Part shown: piece by piece, positions 43,576 to 53,960 of the stretch
Layout: each line of letters opens with the position of its first letter
How positions within the stretch are numbered: the first letter of the stretch is position 1
Translations under genes and position numbers: made by a program
Notes under the pieces: generated by a model
Database searches by the model: none
Seen by the model: the letters and a program-made list of their open reading frames with translations, nothing else
What the model was told of the DNA's origin: nothing
Source of the DNA: Coenobita brevimanus
Lineage: Eukaryota > Arthropoda > Malacostraca > Decapoda > Coenobitidae
NCBI GenBank assembly: GCA_032717465.1
Contig: CM064713.1
Coordinates: 7,487,001 to 7,551,000, forward strand
Direction of reading: 5' to 3'
Length of the DNA: 64,000 bases

Positions 43576-44362
43576 CGTCGTCTAAAGAGGATACTTTCTT
43601 CCACCCTTGCTGAAAACCTCTGCGCCTGCTAGCTTTGAGCTGTTCCCTAATGTCGTGTAGAGGGCAGGTGCGGCTGCAAGCCGTGAATTCCCAGGGGTTA
43701 ATGGTGATGAGGTTTCCTTGTTCCCTCGGGTTTGAGGGCTTCTTTTGGGGGTAAGCTCTAGGGACTGTGGGCGGCTCAGTAGCTGGCTGATGTGGCGGCA
43801 GTTTAGGTTTGAAAGGGGGTTGTTGCCTTGTAGGAAAACGTGTCACCGTGTGGAGTGGCTGTGGTGTGGGGCGGGCGGCGAGCAGACGTCGGACGAGTTG
43901 TAGGTCATTTTCCATGTCCCCTGAGGGGTCGTAGATTGAGAAATGCTCCCTGACTATGCTGGGGAGGATTCTCAACAGTGCGTTGAATGTATGGATATCC
44001 CGGGCATTGGGTGGTGCCTTGGGATAGGCGGCGCTGACGAGGCGCCTAGCCTGGGTGAATGTGTCATCCAGGTTCCCGTCGTAGGTGAGGGCGTCAAGTT
44101 GAGAAAGAGCGACAACTCGGCCTATGGATGGCGTGAAAGCCTGTCTCACTATTTGTAAGAATTGGTCCCATGACAGTTCTGGGACGACTTTTGGTGCGAC
44201 ACTAGTGATTATTTTTCCCAAGTTAGGTAGAGTGACAGCGATCTTTTCTCTGTCAGAGTCAAACCCTATGTCTAGGAGGGGTTTGACCATGTCCAAATAC
44301 ACGTCTATGTCACACTGGTCCGGGTTGAACCTCGGCAATTGGATGTGCGGTTTAGCTGCCAT
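43484..44362 (-). CDS. G2 gag (292 aa)
   Basis: Starts MAAKPHIQLPRFNPDQCDID, about 63 bp inside the LTR edge and just after the primer site. The capsid-like core is seen in YLDMVKPLLDIGFDSDREKI, VPELSWDQFLQIVRQAF, DDTFTQARRLVSAAYP and NALLRILPSIVREHFSIYDP. A classical CCHC zinc knuckle is absent; the only Cys/His cluster is TACSRTCPLHDIREQLKASR (C-x3-C-x2-H). The C-terminus is acidic (DDDAQEDDTP, TDDDDQEDTTP). Gag forms the particle and binds genomic RNA. The open frame is intact. Confidence 0.88.
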   Translation of the reverse strand: MAAKPHIQLPRFNPDQCDIDVYLDMVKPLLDIGFDSDREKIAVTLPNLGKIITSVAPKVVPELSWDQFLQIVRQAFTPSIGRVVALSQLDALTYDGNLDDTFTQARRLVSAAYPKAPPNARDIHTFNALLRILPSIVREHFSIYDPSGDMENDLQLVRRLLAARPTPQPLHTVTRFPTRQQPPFKPKLPPHQPATEPPTVPRAYPQKKPSNPREQGNLITINPWEFTACSRTCPLHDIREQLKASRRRGFQQGWKKVSSLDDDAQEDDTPMHTLSGTDDDDQEDTTPQQMDF

Positions 44363-44425
44363 TGTAAGTTCCCTTTCGCGTTCCTCCGTGCGTTACTCGG
44401 ATCTAGGACCACCGCCTGCCACCAG

Positions 44426-46484
44426 TGTAATGCTGTGTTTTTAAGGAGACTTCTCGTCGTAAAAACACGAGCACTGGGACGGGGTCCTTTGGCTAGACCG
44501 GATGTAATGCACTAACAAAGGAACAGGGCATAAATAGAGACAGTACACCGAATCACATCTATTGCTTAAATTCTATCCCTTACAGTGCTACATACACAAT
44601 ATTTGATACACAATAACACAGAGATACAATAATACAATTATAACTGGATCCAATCTACTTTTACACAGGGCACAGGGCAGTCAGGGATAGGGGTTACTGT
44701 TATTGAGGAGAGATATCACTTCACTGCGATGGTCAATCGAGAACATTTGTCGTGTCACTGGTGGATAATAATAAACGGGGGAGTTTCACTTATATTCACT
44801 GTGATCGGGAGTCTGTGGGGGAGATGATACTATAATAAAGGTAGGGTGCGTATGGCGACATCCGACACTGTCACCTAGTCACAGGGGAGCACTTCACTAG
44901 CCTTTCGGCTCATTCACACACCTACCTTCAACTCCACAGAAAACTCCCCGATTCCTTTCTGAGAGGGGGAACTGAACTGTTTAATGTTTAAGCACGACTT
45001 ACTACGATATCACTGTTTAACATAACTTTTTTTAGTCACTGCCACTGTGCATTGGATCACTGTCACTGTATTAGGAGTCACTGTCACTGTCACTGTTCTA
45101 CCCGTGTTTCTTGGGTAGTTGGGTCACTAGTACTTACTGTCAGGGAGGCTCCCTTGTTTAGGGCCTCGACCTGAGGGGCGGCTCCTTCCTAGGGCCGCGC
45201 TGGTGGGGTGCAGGGAGGCCTTGTAGTCTGGGGGCCTCGACCTGATTGGGGGCCCTCGGGACTAGGACCGAACAGGCGGAGGATTCGGGCCTGCTTCCTC
45301 TTCTGCCGGGGCGTGAGAGAGCCTAGGTCGCCGTTGTCGGGGGCCGTGGTGGAAGGCCTGGGCGTCCGGGGTCTGCAGGTGCTCAGGGGGAGAGGCGCCG
45401 TCAGGGCTGGGCTGCGGCAGCGACTCCTGTAGGGCTCCAACAGTGCTAAGGAGCGTCCGGGTGTGGGCGGTAACTCCGCAATCGGGCCTTGCCACCACTC
45501 TAACGCCTCCGCTTGGCCAAGAAGCCTGGATGGCGACGAAGGGCTCCCCGGAGGGAAAGAGGCTTGAGGGAGACTCACGCTCTTCGTGGTTCCCTGAGTG
45601 TGTTCATTGGGCTGAGGTGGGGCTCCACTTCCCCTAGTATGGACTTTGGCTGGTGCCATGAACTTGTCCGGCGTGCGAGGGACACCAGTAGGGTGATCGG
45701 GGTCGCCCTTTTGCCGAGGCAAGAGGCCGTCAACGTGGTGTTCCTCCTGCAGTAGGGAACAAGCCGGAGTGAGGGGCACAAGGGCCGCACTCTCTCCAGT
45801 ACGGACAGATCCTACCGTCAGGGAATTCTCCACCCTGGTACTTGCCCCAGCCGTAGCTGAGTGTCTGCTCGTACGGGAAACGACTAACGGAGAAACGGGA
45901 TCACCCGTCTGCTCCGGCGAGAGGCCGGCCCCGAGTCGCCGCTTCCGTAATTGGGTAGCGCTACACGTACGGTAGCAGGGTCTCTCTACCCTGGACCGTA
46001 TTCTGGCCGTAGCCAAAGTACAACTGGAGAGGGATGCACACAGGCAACTCTCTCCTCAGCGTGTTAAGGCCGGAGCCTGGGGTCATCTTCCCCTTTACAC
46101 CACTTTGTTAGGCCGTAGCCTGTGTCTATTTCTCTTTTAAGGCCGTAGCCTTGGGCCTCTTCCTGCCCTTGGGCCTCTTCCTGCCCTAGAGGGTGTAGCA
46201 AGACCGTCAAGACGGTGTTACTTGGGACTGACCTCTTTTCAGTCCCACCCCTGGTCTGACGGTCACTACCCCGCCCGCACAGTAGTTCAGGTTGTCTGAA
46301 CGCCTGGGGTTGGGGCACTTGCGGGGAATAGGGGCTCAGGGTCGGGATGCCCCGATGACCCTCTTGCCCGAGGTCACTAACCTCACCTGTATGTCCTCCT
46401 GGGGTGGTGGTGGGGTGGCGGCTCGGTGGTGGTGTGGGGGGTGGTGAGGTGGGAGGTCCTGTGGCGGTCTCGGCGGGCATTTTA
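44426..46484 (-). repeat. G2 5' LTR (2,059 bp)
   Basis: TGTAATGCTG ... GGGCATTTTA, closely matching 37014-39076 with scattered single-base differences and small indels. Confidence 0.93.
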
Positions 46485-46489
46485 AATAC

Positions 46490-47160
46490 ATAATTGTAAT
46501 ATTTTATGAATTGTTACATAATATTGTGGTAATGCATAATTGCGTTGGCCTTATAATTGTAGTTACATTTTGTTAATGCAACTGTTACATAATTGTGTTG
46601 GCCTTATAATTGTAGTTAAAGTTACATAAACGTTACATCTTGTTAATGCAACTGTTACATAATTGTTACATATTGTTTGTAGTTACATAATTGTAGCAAG
46701 TGTAACATAATGCAATCGTTTGCCGTTACATAATTGTTACATATCGTTTGTAGTTACAAATTGTAGTTAAAGTTACATAAAAGTTACATCTTGTTAATGC
46801 AACTGTTACATAATTGGTACATATTGTTTGTAGTTACATAATTGTAGTTAAAGTTACATCTTGTTAATGCAACTGTTATATAATTGTTACATATTGTTTG
46901 TAGTTACATAATTGTAGTTAAAGTTACATAAAAGTTACATCTTGTTAATGCAACTGTTACATAATTGGTACATATTGTTTGTAGTTATATAATTGTAGGT
47001 AAAGTTACATAAAAGTTACATCTTGTTAATGCAACTGTTACATAAATGGTACATATTATTTGTAGTTACATAATTGTAGCAAATGTAACATAATGCAATC
47101 GTTTGTCGTTACATAATTGTTACATATCGTTCGTAGTTACATAATTGTAATAATTGCAGT
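46490..47160. repeat. Minisatellite, unit about 70-82 bp
   Basis: The words CTTGTTAATGCAACTGTTAC and GTAGTTACATAATTGTAG recur about every 69-82 bp (unit starts near 46569, 46638, 46789, 46858, 46939, 47021). It lies in the X interior directly beside the G2 insertion. Confidence 0.88.
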
Positions 47161-48805
47161 CCTGACATTGAATCCGGTCATGCTGCGGTCGATGATATGA
47201 CGTGCCATGCCACTAGCTTGTGGAGACAACAATTTGCTTTTTGTTTCACTTATAGAAGGAGTTTATGTGGTATTTTGGCATTTGTAGTAACACTTACACT
47301 TATTTTCAGTTCTTTGCTATGTGATCTTATTCTATTTTTTTTTTTTTTTTTTGTATGTATTGATTTTCTATAGTTTGCTTTTCTTCGTTTGTCTACGTTT
47401 TTTCGGTGTTGCTCGAGGTTGCATAATTGCTGGCTAATTCCCTTAGCACCCTTTTTTAAGGTTTAGTTTATATTGCACAGATATTACTGAAAATGATATT
47501 ATATAGTCCCATATTTTGTTATTTTATATAAAAAAATATATATACACTATATACAGTATTAACTATATACACTGACTTCACTGACTTGTTCTTTACTTGT
47601 ACCTATCGTGGGCAATATATGTGTCAGCACTGTGTGGAAATCATTGTCTTCACGATTGTGTTGAAGATGTTCATTCTTGCTAACGTCATTTGTGTTGGCC
47701 ATTTTTTTTTCTTTTTCTTTTCTGGTTTTCCTTGTAACTTAATTTATCTGTTTCCCCTAGGTAGCTTTAATTAATAAAATGTTTAATACAGTTCTTTTAA
47801 TCGCTCACTGAGTAACTGTGATGGTATATTTTCTTTATCACTTTGTAGATGTACTAATGTATAGCTGTATGTATGAAACATGTATTTTATGTAGGTATAA
47901 ATGGTAACACTCGTTGGTAGTAAATAAATGCTATAGTAAATGAATGAATATATACAGTGTAGAATATTTATTGTTTGTGATTATTTAGTGTTTGAGTTAT
48001 GCAGATAATTAGTACATATGTGTACGTAAGTTGTAACTACTGTATACAGCACGTTTTATATGTTTGTGCAAAATGTGTTGTCTATCACTGTGTATCGTGT
48101 AGATGAAGTAACTATGTAACTCACTAATTTTTACCGTGGTGGGAATGGTGTGAGTGGTGTTGCACGTGGTGATAGCGTTGTCCTTCACGGGGTGATTGAC
48201 GTGTTGTGGGGTATCAGACACACGTTGATACGTATGGTGACATCGACTCCCCACACTGGTAGCTGTGGTGAGTAAATGAGTAGCGATGAGTAACTTGAGT
48301 GAAGATGAGTGAGTAAGATGAGTTGTGAATATGGACTTGGTATTTGCTTCGTCGTCTTGACCTCTTCACTCCTGCGTCAGCGGTGGAGGTTGGGTGGATG
48401 TAGCAGATAGAGGAGGGTGAGGTCTGGTGGTTGTGAGTTGTGAGTCGTGTCTCATTCTTCGTTTGTTTTTGTTTTTCTTTCTCGATGTTTTCTAGGTCCT
48501 TTTCTCTTGTGATTTACTCGTTTTGGGATGAAGATTGTCGTTACTCGTAGGTGCGTGTAGATTATACAGACGACTCGTGGAGTTGTTACTTGTAGTTGAT
48601 TGTAGATGGTTGTAGTTCGTTAGTTCGTCGTAGAAATTGCAAGATTGTTTGTATCAGTACTTTGTTAAACTACTTGCAAGGCGTCCTGTGACCTCTTCAC
48701 CTCAACATCAGCGTGATGATCGGGAAGACGGAGGGGGCTGGTTGGAGAGAATACTGTCAGGAGCTGGTTGTTAGTTGTTGGTTGTGAGAGGTATTTTTTT
48801 TGTTT
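47161..48805. other. X interior, right part, non-coding
   Basis: No gene is seen. A poly-T run (about 47334-47352), AT-rich DNA and a T/G-rich section from 48100 occur. Two related GACCTCTTCAC...TCAGCG segments (about 48359 and 48691) form a loose direct repeat. Confidence 0.5.
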
Positions 48806-48833
48806 TCTATCTATCTATCTATTGCCAGACGCC

Positions 48834-51002
48834 TCAATCCCGTTTGGGGTGGCCACAAACAAATCGCCTCCAAGTCGCCCTGTCCCCCGCCATTTCACTC
48901 CCCTGCTCCCAACTCACACCCCCCTCTCTCATATACCTCTCCACCCCATCTCTCCATCTCATCCTCGGCCTCCCCCTCCCTCTTTCCCCCTCCACCTCAC
49001 TCACATACACTCTCTTCGTCAGTCTTTCACCCTCCATCCTCTCCACATGGCCAAACCACCTCAGTGTGTTCCTCATAACGCTTCCTATCACATCCACATC
49101 AACACCACAACGCTCCTTTATATCCTCATTCGTCAGCCTGTCTCTCCATGTGACTCCACAGGCTCCTCTTAAATAACTCATTTCCACGGCTCTCACTCTT
49201 GACTTGTGTCCTTCCAACAACTTCCACGCTTCACTTCCGTACGTTAGAGTTGGTATCACAATACTGTCATGTAGTAACTTTTTCACTTCCATGCTCACTT
49301 CCCTGTTTCTTATCACTGCTTTCAAAGAACCAGCAACCTTTCTTCCCTGCTGTACCCTTTCAAGCACTTCACCCTCCAAACCTCCATCCTTACTCATCAC
49401 ACTACCCAAGTACTTAAACGTACTCATATTTTCCAATTCCTCACCATCCAACCTCGCTGTACATTCACTGACTTCACCTCTCTCAAAGACCATCACTTTA
49501 CTCTTCCCTACATTCACCTTTAGATTCCGTTTCCTACACACTCTCTCAAACTCATCCACCAAGCCTTGCAGCTCTCCTTCGTCTTCACTCAACAACACGG
49601 TATCATCTGCAAACAACAGTACAGGGAGTTTCCAAACACTATCCTCTCTCACCAGGGCCACTCCAACATCCACTACCCTACCTTGTACCTCTTTTATTAC
49701 CCCATCCATGTACAGATTGAACAACCATGGAGACATGACACATCCCTGTTTCAACCCAACTTTCAAAGAGAAAAATTCACTTAGTTCACCATCCACACGC
49801 ACGGCAGCCTTCGCACCATCGTACATACTCTTCACAGCATTCAACAACTTCCCATCTATTCCATATATTCTTAACACTTTCCACAATCCTAGTCTATCCA
49901 CCCTGTCATATGCTTTCTCCAAATCCATGAAAGCCGCATACAACTTCTTTCCCTTCTCTAGAAACTTTTCCACTAAAGATCTAAGAATGAATATCTGATC
50001 TACACAACCTCTTCCCTTCCTAAAGCCTCCCTGTTCTTCTCCAACTAATTTCTCTGTTCTTTCTCTAACTCTGTCAATAAGTATCCTACCATACACTTTT
50101 CCTATTATACTAAGAAGACAAATGCCCCTATGATTACCACACACTTCTTTTTCCCCTTTTCCTTTGTACAAGGGAATAATTATACCTGACTTCCAATCCT
50201 CCGGGACTCTACCTTCCTCCCAGGCCAATCTGCACATCTTCCACATCCATTCTACTACTAACTCTCCCCCATGCTTCAACATTTCACCACACACTCCATC
50301 AATTCCTGGGGCTTTCCCTGATTTAACTTTCTTCATTGCTTCCACAACTTCTATCCTACTGATTTCTTCCTGTCTTCTCACCTCCCTCCTTCTCCCAGCC
50401 ATTCCCCAGCCACTTATACTTGCATTACTTCCATCCTCCACGTTCAACAATTCCTTAAAGTGTTCTCTCCATCTGCTCACTTTTTCTCCCTTCTCCACTA
50501 GTAATCTACCATTTTTATCTTTCACTCCCCTGCTAACTTCACTTCCACCCTGTCTTACTCTTTTCACCTCTTTCCAGAACATTTTCTTACAGTCCCTCCA
50601 CTTTACACTCAAATTCCTTCCAAATTCCTCATCCACTCTCTTCTTACTCTCTCTTACTAATCTTTTCACCTCTCTCTTCCTTTCTACATATAACTCTCTC
50701 TTCCACCTCTCAACTTCTTCCACGTCCCTATTTCTCATCCATTCATTGTATGCTTTCTTCTTTTGTGCCACAGCCCGTTTCACCCCTTCAGTCCACCACG
50801 CTGTTCCTTGCACCCCCCCTCCGTCTTCTCTTCCTTCCACACACCACATCACATGCTGCACATATTTCTTCTGTAAATATTCTACACACACCTTCCACGT
50901 CCCCCATCTGCTCCAACTCATATTTGCCCAATCGTTCCTCCACTTCTCTCTTATACTCTGCCTTTTTCTCATCCTCTTGTAACCTTTCCACTCTCCTTGC
51001 AA
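48834..51002 (-). CDS. LINE A copy 3 reverse transcriptase ORF (722 aa)
   Basis: A long open frame. RT motifs in order are KVKSGKAPGIDGVCGEMLK, WKSGIIIPLYKGKGEKEV, GFRKGRGCVDQIFILRSL, FMDLEKAYDRVDRLGLW, GLKQGCVMSPWLFNLYMDG and the catalytic LLFADDTVLL. The thumb and tail show NVGKSKVMVF, TFKYLGSVMSKDGGL, SEAWKLLEGHKSRVRAVEM, RWFGHVERMEGERLTKR and RGRPRMRWRDGVERYM. The start codon is inside the polyprotein; the real frame continues upstream into the endonuclease after a slip near 50810. Lys/Arg-rich residues 1-150 form the linker. RT and tail appear intact, so this is the best copy of the family here. Confidence 0.9.
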   Translation of the reverse strand: MQGEWKGYKRMRKRQSIREKWRNDWANMSWSRWGTWKVCVEYLQKKYVQHVMWCVEGREDGGGVQGTAWWTEGVKRAVAQKKKAYNEWMRNRDVEEVERWKRELYVERKREVKRLVRESKKRVDEEFGRNLSVKWRDCKKMFWKEVKRVRQGGSEVSRGVKDKNGRLLVEKGEKVSRWREHFKELLNVEDGSNASISGWGMAGRRREVRRQEEISRIEVVEAMKKVKSGKAPGIDGVCGEMLKHGGELVVEWMWKMCRLAWEEGRVPEDWKSGIIIPLYKGKGEKEVCGNHRGICLLSIIGKVYGRILIDRVRERTEKLVGEEQGGFRKGRGCVDQIFILRSLVEKFLEKGKKLYAAFMDLEKAYDRVDRLGLWKVLRIYGIDGKLLNAVKSMYDGAKAAVRVDGELSEFFSLKVGLKQGCVMSPWLFNLYMDGVIKEVQGRVVDVGVALVREDSVWKLPVLLFADDTVLLSEDEGELQGLVDEFERVCRKRNLKVNVGKSKVMVFERGEVSECTARLDGEELENMSTFKYLGSVMSKDGGLEGEVLERVQQGRKVAGSLKAVIRNREVSMEVKKLLHDSIVIPTLTYGSEAWKLLEGHKSRVRAVEMSYLRGACGVTWRDRLTNEDIKERCGVDVDVIGSVMRNTLRWFGHVERMEGERLTKRVYVSEVEGERGRGRPRMRWRDGVERYMREGGVSWEQGSEMAGDRATWRRFVCGHPKRD

Positions 51003-51530
51003 CTACTCCTTCCTCTCGTCTTTCCCTTCTTCTATTCCTCCATCTTACTTGAACTTTAACTCTGGCCACCACCAAGTAGTGGTCAGAAAGTCCACTCCCC
51101 CAACCTCTATAAACTCTTGCATCCAATATACATCTTCGCATCCTTTCATCCATACACACATAATCAATCATTGCCTTCCTTTCACTCAATTCACCACCCA
51201 CCCTTCTCATCACTCGCCATGTATACCTGTGGATCATTTTATGCCTGAAGAGGGTATTGGCTATCACCAACCCCCTCCCAGCACAAATGTCCACTAACGT
51301 ACTCCCATTCTCATCTATCTCAGCAGGCACACCCCACTCACCAACTATTCCATCCACCTTCACATTCCCAACTTTACCATTCATATCACCAATCAAAAAC
51401 ACTCTATCATTCCTTCCAAACTTTTCCATGCATACTTCTACATTTGTCCAGAACTCTTCAATCTTGATATTTTGTAGGAATTCACTGTTGATTCGTAGAC
51501 AAGGTCCGTATACGTTCGCTGCTAACCAAA
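50788..51530 (-). pseudogene. LINE A copy 3 endonuclease (N-terminally truncated)
   Basis: APE-type endonuclease segments WLAANVYGPCLR, RVFLIGDMNGKVGN (a GD.N motif), VDICAGRGLVIANTLF, HRYTWRV, IDYVCMDERMRR and the catalytic SDHYLVVARVKV box. The N-terminal catalytic Asn/Glu motifs are lost at the junction with the X LTR. The frame shifts relative to RT within CGRKRRRRGG. Confidence 0.85.
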
Positions 51531-52148
51531 TGTCACAAAAGACTTTGTAGTTACTTGTAAAGAAGTTATATATATATTGAACTTGTTGACGAGCGGTTGT
51601 TATATGTGAGTAGCTTTGTAAGTAGATGATCTTCGTTCCCATTTGTTATGCAATGACAGGAGAGGTAAAGAATAGTATGGGACTATTTTTATTTGTCTTG
51701 GAAATATTAACAAAGTCTCTCACACACGAGTGAAGTATAAAGTAGAGTCCCGCTAACTACCTCCCTGTCTCGCTCTCTCGCTCTCTCTCTCTCTTCCATG
51801 TTGCTAAGCCCTTCTCCCTACTACCTGCCGATTCTATGGCCTGTCTCCTTCTGCTTCTGCTTCCTAAATTCTGGTGTAGCAGGGGTCGTGTCACGTGTGT
51901 TACACTGTGGTTGGAAAGTTCTAGAAGCCTGTGTGTGAGTGTGTGTGTATGTGTGTGTATGGTCACGAGGCGCTGTTGTGTGCCTATAAAGCATTCCTTG
52001 AGTTAAGAGTGTGTAAGCATGTTTAGCATTGCTCGATTCTCACAGACACAATACCTTATCATCTTACTTCCTGCTTCTATCTGTCTCTTTATCATTCTAT
52101 TTATCTATTTATCTATTATGATTTGTAATTATAATATGGAGACCTGAC
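51531..52148 (+). repeat. X right LTR (618 bp)
   Basis: TGTCACAAAAGAC ... GGAGACCTGAC, uninterrupted and therefore the reference copy. A tetranucleotide-like TCTATTTATC tract precedes the terminal TATAATATGGAGACCTGAC. Confidence 0.9.
51914..51990 (+). promoter_or_regulatory. X right LTR: heat-shock element and TATA box
   Basis: GAAAGTTCTAGAAG at 51914-51927 and TATAAA at 51985-51990, with CACGTG near 51892. It is the same arrangement as in the left LTR. Confidence 0.62.
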
Positions 52149-53335
52149 AATTCTAAAGTATGGGAAAACATGACGAACTAGGGCGTCGGCTGCGGCAACA
52201 GCGTGGTGTTCTTTGACCGGACAAGTGATGATGAATTTTGAATATGTATCTACAAAGGTGATGATATACCGGTAGCCTGACTAGGGTGGCAGGGGCCCCA
52301 CATCATCTACAGAAAACAACTACCAGGGTTTGTGGGCGGTGATGTGTCCCAAAGGGCCAGCAGTGTGGGTGGTGTCCTTGCCCAGTGCACAGGCTCTGGA
52401 GGACTGGGTGATCTTTTTGGCAAGGTTAGATGGGCTGAGGGTCCAGTATGCATTGTTGAATACCTGTCCAGTATGCACTGTTGAATACCTGGAGGAGCTT
52501 TTTCATACCCAGGTGGATCCTGTTATTGGAGTGGAGGTGCTTCATGGTGTCTAGGGCAGTGTCAGGGGCGAGGATGATGTGTCCTGACGGGGTGAATAGA
52601 ATGTCGTCCTGACGGTGGATTTTGTTGAATAGGTGGGGAGGGATCCAGGGGGGCTGGTCCATGTTGTGCCACCGTTGAAGAAGCTTTGTGTCATGTTGCA
52701 CTGCGTGGATGGGGAGCTGGGAGAGCAAGCTGGCATTGGTGTGGAGTTTACCGGAGTGTAAGATATTTCGTAATTAAATTCTTCCAGGGTCTCCCGCCCG
52801 ATCAGCTGGGTGTTGTGGGTGTCTGAGTGCCGGAGCCATAGGAGTGACTGGTGGTCCGTGATGATCGTTATGTTTGTCCCTGGTAGGTAAGCCCGGAAGT
52901 GTTCAAGGGCCCAGATGATGCTTCAATGCTGCATGGTTCTGCTCGGCCTGGTTAAGGGTGCGGCTGGCACAGGTGATGATGTGTTCTCGTCCCTCCTGGA
53001 CTTGGGCGAGGACAGTGCCAATTGCTATGAGGGAAACATCAGTGTACAATTGGAAGGGCAGGGACTAGTCTGGGAAGGCGATGATTGGGGCGGTGATGAG
53101 TTTGTTCTGGAGTTCTTGAAAAGCAGCCCGTTGCTCGTCGGTCCAGGTAAAGGGTTCTCCCTTCTGGATCAGGTCGTGGAGAGGCTTGGCAATGTTGGCG
53201 AACCCCTTTACAAAGCGTCGATAGTATGAGGGAAGGCCCAGGAAGGCCCGAACCTCGTGAACGTCCCCTAGGAATGAGACAGTTTTGGTGGCCAGGACAC
53301 ACGTGGAAGGCTGGAGCTTGAGGCCGGCTTGGCAA
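52149..53335 (-). pseudogene. G3 RNase H and integrase N-terminal part
   Basis: Fragments in several frames: RH segment CASRTLNQAEQNHAA-like, LPIHAVQHDTKLLQRW, HPHLFNKIHRQDDILF, then integrase zinc region HLHSNNRIHLGMKKLLQVF and core (DVVGPLPP-like, TFVDTYSKF-like). It ends at HVFPYFRI beside element X. A roughly 30-bp tandem duplication (CCAGTATGCA-TTGTTGAATACCTG) occurs near 52440-52495. Confidence 0.75.
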
Positions 53336-53960
53336 ATTCGTTGGAAGACTTTCCAGATGTGCTGGAGGTGATCAGCCTATGTTTTACTGAAAACAATGAC
53401 GTCATCCAGGCATACCAGACAGGTTTCCCAGGTGAGGCTACTAAGGACAGACTCCAACAGCTGAGAGAAGGTGGCAGGGCCGTTGCAGAGGCCGAATGGC
53501 AGGACGTTGAATTCATAATGTTTCCGTTACTAGTGGAAAATGTGGTTTTTCCTCTGTCCTGTGGGTGCACGGGGACCTGCCAATATCCCGATTGGAGATC
53601 TAGGGTAGAGAACCAAGAGGCACCGTACAGAGAGTCGTCGATCCTGGGGAGAGGGGTAGCATCCTTGATGGTTACGTTGTTGAGGTGACGGTAATTCACA
53701 CAGAAATGCATGGAGCCATCCTTTTTCTTGACGAGGACGATGGGGAAGGACCAAGGGCTGGTGTAAGGTGAAACAATACCGGCATCTAGCATTTCCTGAA
53801 CCTGCTGGTCTTCTTCTGCTCGTTGTTTCAGGTTTTTCCACTGGGATGGTTGGTGGATCAGTGGTCCTGTAGTGTGTATTTCATGCGTCAGGTAGGTGGT
53901 GTGGCAACATCTGAGGGGCCTGATGCAAAGAGGTCCTGAAAGTCCAGGAGGAGATGGCAA
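53268..53960 (-). pseudogene. G3 reverse transcriptase (degenerate)
   Basis: RT segments YLTHEIHTTGPLIHQPSQWK, VQEMLDAGIVSPYTSPWSFP, VKKKDGSMHFCVNYRHLNN and LDLQSGYWQVPVHPQDRGKT are followed by a frameshift before the FGLCNAPATF box (seen in another frame as FGLCNGPATF). The catalytic YLDD is replaced by a CLDD-like sequence. It is a dead copy. Confidence 0.8.

Larger units (their letters stand above)
37014..46484 (-). mobile_element. Gypsy element G2, nearly intact (9,471 bp)
   Basis: A complete Ty3/gypsy insertion with LTRs 37014-39076 and 44426-46484, flanked by AATAC (37009-37013, 46485-46489), inside the X interior. The minus-strand order is LTR, primer site CTGGTGGCAGGCGGTGG beside 44425, gag, protease, RT, RNase H, integrase with proline-rich tail, ORF3, LTR. 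The only clear lesions seen are one extra A in an A-run near 41700 and a catalytic Glu-to-Lys change in integrase. The LTRs look nearly identical, so this is among the youngest insertions in the window. It is the best reference for G1, G3 and G4. Confidence 0.93.
48806..51530 (-). mobile_element. LINE A copy 3, nearly complete
   Basis: Non-LTR retrotransposon with endonuclease and RT on the minus strand. The 3' end is GGCGTCTGGCAATAGATAGA plus TAGA units (48806-48825). The 5' end stops inside the endonuclease domain exactly at the X right LTR edge (51531), so the first ~80-100 residues of the endonuclease are missing. One frameshift separates endonuclease and RT. Confidence 0.9.
33063..52148 (+). 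mobile_element. LTR element X(ii/iii), apparently non-autonomous, 19.1 kb with nested elements
   Basis: Two copies of a roughly 615-bp LTR (33063-36622 with LINE B inside, and 51531-52148) bound the insertion. It starts TGTCACA, ends CCTGAC, and is flanked by ACTTC (33058-33062) and AATTC (52149-52153). Deleting it restores the G3 integrase frame as HVFPYFRIPLALHSDN. The interior, minus nested G2 and LINE A copy 3, is about 2.7 kb with no gag or pol, only AT-rich DNA and a minisatellite. This resembles a non-autonomous TRIM/LARD-type element. Orientation (+) is inferred from the TATA and heat-shock elements. Confidence 0.8.

Noticed and set aside
46490..47160. CRISPR-like array
   Set aside because: Units are degenerate, contiguous and AT-rich with no unique spacers. 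It is a eukaryotic minisatellite.
48768..50982. Ser/Pro/Thr-rich + strand ORFs up to 272 residues
   Set aside because: Antisense shadows of the LINE A RT ORF on the minus strand.
48806..51530. LINE A copy 3 as the coding region of element X
   Set aside because: It is non-LTR in type, has its own (TAGA)n 3' end, runs opposite to the inferred X orientation and occurs elsewhere without X.
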